From: Lophium mytilinum
Lineage: Eukaryota > Ascomycota > Dothideomycetes > Mytilinidiales > Mytilinidiaceae
Length of the DNA stretch: 64,000 nt
Direction of reading: 5' to 3'
NCBI GenBank assembly: GCA_010093605.1
Contig: MU004182.1
Coordinates: forward strand, 68,368-132,367
Shown here one piece after another: positions 55,728 to 64,000 of the stretch. The notes below the pieces were generated by a model that was not told the DNA's origin, searched no databases, and saw only the letters and a program-made list of their open reading frames with translations. The position numbers and the translations under genes were made by a program. Every line of letters begins with the position of its first letter. The stretch's first letter is position 1.

Positions 55728-57994
55728 TCATATTATAGTAACAGTCTTCTCGACTGCGTTGGAAAGGAGATCATGTGCGGGGAGCACCGCGGTGTATCTC
55801 TGACCCACACAATAGACGCCGATTCTCTCAAACAGTCCAGTACCTGAGCTAGTCTCCCGTATCAAGAGAGCCTCGCATCCGGTTGGAGACTCTACCCTTT
55901 CATTATCCCAAGTGCTCACAATCATGTAATACAATCTCCGGTCAAGGCTGAATTCGCGCAGCTCCTCCATAACTTTATCTGAGACCAGAAATCTTTCCTC
56001 AGGCGTCGAGTGTACAGGTGATCGTTGTCCTCGAGAGAGGCCTAGCTTTGGCTTTTGGTATTCGTAGCGTATTTTTACTAGGCCCATATCATCGAGGTGC
56101 AAGTGCGCTTTCCCAAGTCCCGGTCCCGTGGAATTGATCAAGGCCAGCGCTTCCGATTGGAATCGGGCTGCTACCAGCCACCCTCGAAGAACGATGTGCC
56201 CACTTTTCACCTCCCCGGTAGGGTCTAGTCCAAGCGACTCACACTGTACATCCACAACCTCGCACTGTAACTTATGATCTCGGTACGATGCGAAATAACA
56301 TCCAAAATCGACAGCGCCATTGACGGATGCCCATGACCAGCTAGGAGCTCGATACGAGTCGCTCCCTCGAGCTAGATCGGGTCTTCGTTTATTGGGTTGG
56401 TCGTCTCCGTGCCATAAGAGGCCTCTTGGCAACTGTGACTCCCATATGCCAGCGAAATAGGCGCCAAATTCTTGTTGTCGGAAACGTTTCGCGAGTCCTG
56501 AGACCGCAGGAAGCTTGTCCGATATGTACGAGAGCTGGCAACGACTATATGCTTGAACAACTTTCTCCCAAGGTCCAAACGGCAATCGTATCACGTTAGC
56601 CCAGCCTGTATCTGCTGATGTATCCTCCGGATGGGGTATCTCATCAGTCTCCAACCGTAGGAACCGAAATTTGTCATGCTGCTCTTCGTCAATTCCTGCA
56701 GAAAAGGACCCGCATTCGCAGTGTGTGGCCACCCTACAGCGCCAATACACTTCGAAATGCCGATAATAGAGTGCACGAGGGGATAGATATCTTTCTTGAA
56801 ACGCCCAGCCACGTTGGTAGAGTGGCAAGGGTGGCTCTTCCTGGACTTCTGCGCGATCTCCGTGAGCGATCGGCCTGCGGGTAAAAGCACACATTGAACC
56901 GCCACCGCTTTGCTCCACTTGAATAGGATGTACGTGCTCATGAGGACTTCCTTCTTTTTTCTCGTATACGTAGTGACGGTCGTGAAAACATCCGTAGTCG
57001 GCGTTCGGGGCAAGAGCGGCAAATATGTTCAAAACACCATGCTCATAGATGCTGGCCATCTTCGAAGACTCAATTTGCCAATCATCATTGCTGTCTTGCA
57101 GGATGCACAGGCTGTCAATCCAAAGATAGCGATAACCTAACCTCCGCGTTATAATCACAGCATCTTGAAAGGTTTTTGGAACTAATTCCCAGGGAATGTT
57201 CTCTTTCCATCGATTGAGCGTCTTGCTATCAGACTTGAGAAATTCTTTGCCTCCCCAACAGTATGACAAAGTAAAGTAGGGTGGGATCAGAGTGTGGACA
57301 TCGCAAACTCTGATATTTTGATTGTCCGAGTCGGTGCCAATGTCAATCAAACGCGCTGGTCTGGGGTTTACGCCGCCATTTGATTGTGAACAGATGTCGT
57401 GTTTCTCAAGGCATTCGTGCAGCCACTTTGATGCTAATTGGAATGTAGAATTTGCAGATGAGTTTTGCGGAGGGGTTCGACCAAATCCAAACTGGTCGTG
57501 GCCGTCTTTGAAACGTAGGTCAGTATCGTAGTACGACGGAATAGTCGACACAGAGCAGTATTGAAGATATCCCAGTGCCTGAAAGACCACGGACACATTC
57601 AAAACTATGTCTATCGTAGAGACGACATATGCGACTCACTGTTCTCCATAAAGATCTCGATAATCATTCTCTCTGGAGCCCTGGCTCGATCCCGACCAAT
57701 ACTCGGGAAGAGTACGGTCAGCTGCAACGGCCCACTTTTGCGATATTCGTCCTGATATCCGCGATATTCGTCCGGAAATCCGCAACGGACGTCGTATTTG
57801 TCGCCGTCCTCAGTACGAATGCCCCAAGCGCGAAGAGCCGCAATTACAATGGCGCAGTCGCCACATCCACTATTGGCGGCCGCTTGCAGTTTAGAACCTG
57901 AGGTTAGACGGTCTGCACCCTGGCCTTGCTTGCACAGACGTCGCTTTCGGCATTCTTGACATTGGTGCTCATGCTCAGGCTTGCTGAGATCCAT
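55728..57994 (-). CDS. HET-domain protein (heterokaryon incompatibility type)
   Basis: A gene of two parts: 57640-57994 (start MDLSKPEHEHQCQECRK, with a Cys pair CQEC and later GCGDC) and 55728-57604. The second part holds the HET domain: FTLSYCWGGKEFLKS, IPWELVPKTFQDAVIITRRLG, YLWIDSLCILQDSNDDW, SKMASIYEHGVLNIFAA, and downstream YQRGWAFQERYLSPRALYY. HET proteins trigger cell death after fusion of incompatible strains and resemble TIR-type immune domains. The junction is odd: the only frame-keeping splice removes just 35 nt (57605-57639, donor GTGAGT, acceptor CATAG), shorter than normal fungal introns; the stronger acceptor CTTTCAG would break the frame. With that junction the protein has 743 residues. 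A frameshift is the alternative. Confidence 0.8.
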
Positions 57995-58686
57995 TGTAGA
58001 ACCGCCGAGAACTGGCCACAGTGACGTTTAATATAAGAGGAGAAGAGGAGGTCTGAATGTTTCTCAATCTTCTGCCAGATCACGACCGGCGTGTGAGCAA
58101 GGTAACTGCGGAGAAACAGGCTTGGCTGTTCCATAGCCTTCCAAGGTTGCTTTTCTACAGCCCTGTTGAATTCCGAAAAACATCTTAGCCTTGCCGAAGT
58201 TTCAATACCTTAAGAATAAGCCGTTTACATCTGGTCAGATATGTTGTGCGATGGGTCAAGGATGCGTGTATTGGTAAGGGAGGTTGGCGACTCAGCGAGT
58301 AAAGACGCTGTGTTTGATCAGGACAATTTAGCACGTGATGCTACTCACCGAACGCTCTGAGGAAGAGACTATATAGCTGGATACAGCCCTAGCCACTAAA
58401 ATTATACCACCGCTAGATTTGAGACATATTCGAGCACAGAAAAGACTGAAGATCACGTGTCAAAAAGGAGGAACCTCAGCAGCACCAGCGAATCACGCAA
58501 GGCTGCCCCTGATCAACATCGATTTCTAAACCGGAGACTTGACTGCCAGCCCGCATATCCGTAGCCTCCCTGGCCTGTTGCTGCCCCTTCATCATGTTAG
58601 CCCCAGACTCCCTGCTTCACTTCTCGTAAACTGCACCTCCTCGGTCCCCGAAGTCTTTCGCGTTTCACCCGCGAAGGTAGCACAAG
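57995..58686. other. Intergenic between divergent genes
   Basis: Shared upstream region of the HET gene and the glycosyltransferase gene. It is pyrimidine rich just before the latter. I see no gene. Confidence 0.5.
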
Positions 58687-60189
58687 ATGCCCCGCTCGCT
58701 ATGGCTGATCCCCCGGATCCTGCTGGCCGGCTTCATGATCTACGGCTTCCTATGGGTAAAGTCGTTCCCACGCACCTGGGATGACGCGCCCGCCAAACAG
58801 AACCCCAAGCCAGAAACTGGCAAGAAAGGCGATCATGATCATCAGCAAGGCCACAAAGCGAAGCCCAAGCCGCCCCCAGCCGACCCGGAGAAAGTCATCG
58901 TCTCGATCAAGACGGGCGCAACGGAAGCGTTCGATAAACTACCCTCCCAACTACTTCTCACGGACTCGAAATATCTGTCCAACCTCCTCCTCTTCTCCGA
59001 CCTCGAGCAGGACATCGGATCGTTCCACCTGCACGATGTCCTTTCCGACATCCCCGAGACGCATATAGCGAATAACACCGACTTCGACCTCTACCGCCAG
59101 CAATATGAGTACTGGGATCTAGGCCTCGACGTCGGCGCCCTCAAATCGGTGCCAGACCCAAACCCCGATTGGCGAACGAAGGGACATAACGCGGCATGGG
59201 CGTTGGATAAATACAAGAATCTGCACATGTTGCAGCGGGCGTGGGATTACCGCCCTTCACGGCACTGGTATCTCTTCATCGACACGGACACTTATGTCTC
59301 CCGTCGGAACCTCTATGAGTGGCTAGGCCAGCACGACCATACGAAGCCATGGTACTTTGGCGTCCCGACGCAGAATCCCCACTTCAAGGACGGCGACACC
59401 TACCCCTTCGCACACGGTGGCAGCGGATTCATACTCTCTGGGGAGGCTTTGAAGCGGTTTGCGGTGGACAAGGCAGGGATACCAGGGCGGTGGGATAAGC
59501 GGATCGCGAAAATGTGGTTTGGGGACTATGTTACCGCCGCTGCTTTACACGAGGAGCTGGGGCTCAACATAACGAGCTCGTTCCCTGAGTTCAGCGGCAT
59601 GAAGCCCTCCACGATCCCCTACAGCGCCGAGCTGTGGTGCGGGCCCGTGGTTGCGCTACACCACGTCCGGCCAGAGGAGAGCTGCGCCATGTGGCAGTTC
59701 GAACGAGAAAGAGAAGGGAAGCACTCCCCAATGACCTTTGAGGAGTTGTGGAAGAAGTTCGTCAAGTCAGAAGATCTAGGCGCGCCGCGTGAGGACTGGG
59801 ACAACTTGAGCTCGGACTTCTCGAATGTCAAGTGGAATATCGTCTTCAAGAAAAAGGATGAGAAGCCTAAGGCCAAGCGCTCAGAGGCCGAGGAAGCCGG
59901 CAAGGAAGAGCCAGCCTCAGATCCCGATGAGTCGTTCGAGGCATGCGAGAAAGCATGCGCGATGCATGAGAACTGCATGCAGTACTCTTTCTCCAACTCC
60001 ACGGCCCCTAACTTCAACGGGAACGGCGAGACAAAGTGCCATCTCAGCAGCAGCTTCAGAGTAGGCTCGATGCGGGAGCCGGATGAGATTGTAAGCAAGA
60101 AAAAACCGACCATTTGGCGGAGCTGGAAGAGTGGGTGGAGGAGGGATCGCTTTGAGCTGTGGGCGGCCCAGCAGAAGTGTGGTGAATAG
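58687..60189 (+). CDS. Type II membrane glycosyltransferase, GT31/fringe-like
   Basis: Single-exon gene, 500 residues. After a short cytosolic start (MPRSLW) comes a signal anchor (LIPRILLAGFMIYGFLWV), then a Lys/Pro-rich stem and a lumenal catalytic domain. The metal-binding DxD motif is in WYLFIDTDTYVSRRN (about residues 194-204), preceded by NLHMLQRAWDYRP and followed by the acceptor-side AHGGSGFILSGEAL and a conserved GDYVTAAAL. This arrangement fits fungal GT31/fringe-like enzymes, which add sugars to glycoproteins in the Golgi. The C-terminal part has closely spaced Cys (FEACEKACAMHENCMQYSF) recalling a PAN/apple-like module, which could aid substrate binding. Donor sugar not predictable by eye. 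Confidence 0.82.
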   Translation: MPRSLWLIPRILLAGFMIYGFLWVKSFPRTWDDAPAKQNPKPETGKKGDHDHQQGHKAKPKPPPADPEKVIVSIKTGATEAFDKLPSQLLLTDSKYLSNLLLFSDLEQDIGSFHLHDVLSDIPETHIANNTDFDLYRQQYEYWDLGLDVGALKSVPDPNPDWRTKGHNAAWALDKYKNLHMLQRAWDYRPSRHWYLFIDTDTYVSRRNLYEWLGQHDHTKPWYFGVPTQNPHFKDGDTYPFAHGGSGFILSGEALKRFAVDKAGIPGRWDKRIAKMWFGDYVTAAALHEELGLNITSSFPEFSGMKPSTIPYSAELWCGPVVALHHVRPEESCAMWQFEREREGKHSPMTFEELWKKFVKSEDLGAPREDWDNLSSDFSNVKWNIVFKKKDEKPKAKRSEAEEAGKEEPASDPDESFEACEKACAMHENCMQYSFSNSTAPNFNGNGETKCHLSSSFRVGSMREPDEIVSKKKPTIWRSWKSGWRRDRFELWAAQQKCGE

Positions 60190-61120
60190 AGGGGAGATGT
60201 GAATGGTATACCCCTTGAAGCTGTATCTGCTCGTGTATAATCATGTATAGACTAATTCGTCTGGAGTTTGAGGGATGCTATAAGGTCTTTAGGCAATTCG
60301 GTAAACCTGGGTGTTAGCACAGCAGTAGCATTCCATTTAATTTAGAATGCGACTCTGATATCTACGAATGAAATGTTTCGGTCTCACATCATGTGCCTAT
60401 CACGTGCAAGCCATCTGACATGAACATCCTTTAGCACTTGGCGGGAATATAAAACATTTGAACGCCCGATTCACAGCTGTGCAGGATCAAGAGTTGGAGT
60501 AATGAAGTGGATTCAAAAGATCTCTCTTTGAACCTCATGGAGTCAGAAGAAAGAGTTGGAGCAGTACAAAAACTGTTCCTCTTCCGCCCACATGGAGTGA
60601 CCACCAGGTACTCCTCAGCACAAGACGCTGATGACCTTCATCCAGAACTCCAAGTAATCATAGTCACTGGAACCCAATTCCAATGGGTAGCACGCTCATG
60701 GCGATACAAATACGCAGGAAATCCCGCAGACGAACAGCGCCATTACGGAAACGAACTCATCCTCCTCCATGAGTTGTAGGCGTCTGTGTTTTTGGATCCG
60801 CTACTCCACCCATGAGGGCTTCCGTGGCGCTGATTGATCCAGAGCCAAGGCCGCAGTCATTTGAACCATTTCGAGCGGTTGTTCCAATTCCCCTCCGGGC
60901 AATCTCCCATGAAGAATAGAGCGCCTTTGGACACTGAATGAGGATTTTATATTCGGTAGTTGAGGGAGAGGCACGTGAGCCACACCGTTGTCACAAGACA
61001 AATGCCACAAGCCGCACGTCTCACAAAATGGATAACTTGCACTTAGCGAGCTCCCAAGCTTATCAAATTCATTGAATTGTCGGAGCTACTGACTCTCCTC
61101 CCTCGACTTCGAAGCCCCCC
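60190..61120. other. Intergenic
   Basis: A plus-strand frame from an ATG at 60537 to 60779 (81 residues, VIIVTGTQFQWVARSW) looks slightly protein-like but has no family or neighbouring support. Nothing else seen. Confidence 0.4.
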
Positions 61121-61302
61121 CTAACCAGCAGAATAAGTGGCAGAGTTGGACGTCGTCGTCTCACACAGGTCCACAGTCTCAAAGCAGCTCGTATCGTAGA
61201 AAAGCACATCATCCCCAACCTCAACACCCACCTGGCTTCCGGTAACAGAGTAGTACGTACAGGCTCCACCGTTCAGGTAAAAGCTCTTGTAGCCGTTTAT
61301 GT
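61121..61302 (-). pseudogene. 3' stub of a secreted-type gene cut by the AT-rich block
   Basis: The frame reading YYINGYKSFYLNGGACTYYS, then GVEVGDDVLFYDTSCFET and VDLCETTTS to the stop at 61121 looks like normal coding sequence with three spaced Cys. Traced upstream it runs straight into the AT-rich block beginning near 61310, with no start codon in sight. The 5' part of the gene has either been lost by insertion or destroyed by RIP leaking from the repeat. No family recognised. Confidence 0.5.
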
Positions 61303-61309
61303 AATATTT

Positions 61310-64000
61310 CCAATCACGTAATATAAGAATTTAGAGGACAATAGATGTTAATTCTATGTAGGAATCTAGCTAGGCTATATATACATTAGAGAGGCCCGTG
61401 CAGGCCTTAATTATACTAGATCTATATAGGAAAGTATTTCTATAGTAGATCTATATATTATATATATAATATTTAAATATTAACTATATATTAAGAATTC
61501 TATATTTTCCCCTTCTAGATCTAATTTACTATTAAATTATATTTATAATAGTATATTATACTTACTACTTTATACTATATATTATTAGTATATTAGGCTA
61601 TTAGCTTCTTAAAAAGCTTTAAAGCTTTTAGGGGTATATAATACTATAAAAGGTGTATTAGTAGGTAGTAATATTATAGTAATATTACCTAAGAGGGGTT
61701 TAGAATTCTTTAGAGGCCTGCTACTATATTAGTAGAAGGGATAATAAAGGCATTAGAATATTTAATAGCTTAATAGTAAGAAAGAATTAAAAGAGATTAT
61801 AAAGTATTTATAATAGAGGGAATTATAAGGTAATATAAATATTAGTATACTAGCGCGCATTAGGTTTTAATGCGCAATTAGAGCTATAATAGCTAATAAT
61901 AGGCTTATTAGAGATCTTATAAAGTCCCTTATAATCTAGTAAGAAGCTTATAATCTTATATAGGTCTAAAAAGCTATTAGTATATTATAGAGTAGTAAGT
62001 AGTAATCTAGAAGTAATAGATTTAAGAATCTAGAGTATATATAAGGCCTTCTTAATACTCTTATACTTTTTCTTCTATACTTAACTTTCTTCTTTAAGGT
62101 TTAAGCTTCTTTTAGCTTTAAAGGTTTATTAAAGACTCTTATAGCTTCTCTTCTTATTACTATTATCTTTCTTTATTAATTTCTTTATTAGGACTCTTTC
62201 TCTCTCTTAGCTTCTAGGCTACTTCTTCTTACTCTAAGTTAGTATTATAATATTACTTAATACCTAGCCGGGTTCTATAGCCTCTAGCTTACTTTATAGA
62301 AGAGGTAGAGATAATAAAGGTAATAATTCTTTAAACCCTAGCTATAGTTATAAGGTTCTGCGCTCTTATAAATACTTAGGTATTTTAGCTTATAAAGCCT
62401 TATAGGCCTATAGTAAGTTTCTAATAATAGTTTAGCTCTTTCTCTTAATAAAGCTAATAAGATCTAGTTACTATTATACTTATATTAATTATTAACCTTC
62501 TAATAGTCTAGAGGTTCTATAATCTATACTATATATAGTTAATAGCCTTTAATAACTCTATTCTACTTTCTTAAGCCTTTTAACGCTACGCTATAGCTTC
62601 TAATTATTTAAACTATACTAAATACCCCCTAAAGTTTAAAGGTAGTAGTAGAGCTTAGAGAAATATACTACTTTAAGAGTTTTTTAGTAATATTAGGGAT
62701 AATAAACTAATTTTAAATAAGAACTATAGCTATACTTTATACTTTATAGAGCTTCTTAAATAGTATTTAGGCTTAAAAGTAGATTATAGTAAGAATTCTA
62801 GAGCTTCTTCTACCTTTAGGGCTTATAACTACTACCTAAGAATATTCTTAGAAGGCTATTAGTTTAGTAAATATATTTAAGCTTATAATCTAAATAGTTC
62901 TCCTCTCTACTAAGAATCCTATATAGAATATTATTAGTAGAGTAGTAAGGGGACTTATTTATTCTAAGATAAGTTTAGCTTTACTTTTAGAGTATCTTAG
63001 AACTTAGCTAATACCTATTATAGAAGAATAGACTCTAATAGCTTATTAGGAGACTACTAGAGCTTATATTTAATAAGGTTACTATAATATTACTAAGTTT
63101 ATATCTTTTCTTTACAACTAAGAATCTCTTAAGAACCTAGCTAAGAATATAGTGCGCTTAGCCTTAGCTATATAGCTACTAATAGAATTAATTTAAAGAA
63201 AGACTACTATACTACTATATAATCTAGATATTTCTTATACTTCTAAATCTCTAATAGCTTAATATTACCTATAGGGCTCTAGTAGTACTTCTACTTAGGC
63301 TTCTAGTTTAAAATCTAGCTTCTAGTAATTATCCGCAGCTACATTAGATTTAGAAAATACAGCTACTTTAGGTTCTAGCACTTAAGGTCTAAAGTAATAC
63401 TCTCTAACCTTTTCTACTTAGCCTTTAACTTCTCTAACTTCTTTAACCTCTTATTATTCTCCTTTAGGTTCTCTATAGCGCTTTTAAGAGCCTACTCTTA
63501 ATATACTATTAAGCCGCTACTTATTCTAGTTATCTATTAGTAATAATAATAACTCTACTAGAGAGACCCCTCTAAACTCTACTTAGTATTAGATTAGCTC
63601 TCTAAATACTATTCTCTAGAAGAATAGGGCTAGCAAGTATAGCTAAAATATATTAACTTAGAGCGCGCCTCTAAAATAGCCTTAGAAGAATAATAATAGC
63701 TATTCTAGTAGTAGTAGTAGCTATAGAAGTTCTAGTAGAAGAAGTTCTAGTAGTAGAATAGCTACCTAGAAGGACTAAGAGTATATTAGCTTAGCTAGTA
63801 TTAATAGAAAAGTATTAATTTTCCCTCCCCTTCTAGATATAAGAAGGGTTAAGTATAATAGAAGTATAAGCTTAGCTTAGTTAATCTCTAATATAGGTTC
63901 TTAAATTTATTATCTTTTTAATTCTCTAAAGATAAAATATAGCTAAATAAGTAATAATAAAGAATTAAATACTTAAATCTAAATTAATAAAGAAAATCTA
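61310..64000. repeat. AT-rich RIP-degraded repeat block, continues beyond the window
   Basis: Composition switches to TA-dominated sequence with very few CpA or TpG steps, as in the block at 9636-13330, but with even less residual GC. No frame is open for a useful length. Short trinucleotide runs (AGT/TAG type) occur around 63710-63760. The element family cannot be told by eye; the right end lies outside the window. Confidence 0.85.

Noticed and set aside
60507-60779. 81-residue plus-strand frame
   Set aside because: Plausible composition but no motif and no signal or neighbour support.
1-64000. CRISPR arrays, rRNA, plasmid or bacterial features
   Set aside because: No regularly spaced identical repeats or rRNA signature seen; introns and protein families are fungal.

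Overview
The window is nuclear DNA of a filamentous ascomycete (Pezizomycotina, most likely a Dothideomycete). Reasons: genes carry short GT-AG introns of about 45-80 nt with CTAAC/CTAAT-like branch sites; the protein families are typical of that group (HET, DUF7704, DUF3431, fungal rhodopsin-domain membrane protein, MID2-like surface protein, TAP-like peptidase, fungal F-box family); and gene-bearing DNA alternates with AT-rich blocks almost devoid of CpA and TpG, the signature of repeat-induced point mutation (RIP). I saw no tRNA, rRNA or CRISPR array.

Layout. 1-8.3 kb: a 5'-truncated Ser/Thr kinase with a long tail, and a 1644-residue mostly disordered protein ending in a methyltransferase-like domain. 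8.3-16 kb: gene-poor, with a 3.7-kb RIP-degraded block (9.6-13.3 kb). 16-21.9 kb: a membrane-protein group (DUF7704; two related polytopic proteins sharing an intron position; between them a secreted-type Cys-rich single-pass protein on the other strand). 22.1-24 kb: two broken genes head to head, a fungal transcription factor remnant and an aspartic protease remnant. 24.2-28.1 kb: a metallophosphoesterase and a membrane-anchored TAP-like peptidase. 28.5-35.8 kb: three tandem paralogues of an unrecognised family, one intronless and one with a frameshift, with a small two-exon membrane protein between the second and third. 36.5-46.8 kb: rhodopsin-domain protein, a possible Cys-rich small protein, an acidic hypothetical protein, a secreted lactonase-like protein and a DUF3431 protein. 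48.5-54.7 kb: a decayed F-box family gene, a coiled-coil protein with a PAZ-like C-terminus and no PIWI domain, a degenerate tandem repeat, and a MID2-like wall sensor. 55.7-60.2 kb: a HET-domain protein and a Golgi-type GT31/fringe-like glycosyltransferase. The right end (61.3-64 kb) is a second RIP block, abutting the 3' stub of a gene.

No operon-like pathway is visible. Themes are cell-surface and secreted proteins, non-self recognition (HET) and repeat defence (RIP, possible small-RNA binding by the PAZ-like protein). Several genes are spread over exons too short to stand out alone; exon models here were built by matching reading frame, splice signals and paralogue similarity, and are not supported by transcripts. 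A 122-bp inverted-repeat element occurs twice, once inside an intron, and a 56-bp near-perfect palindrome lies at 39.7 kb.
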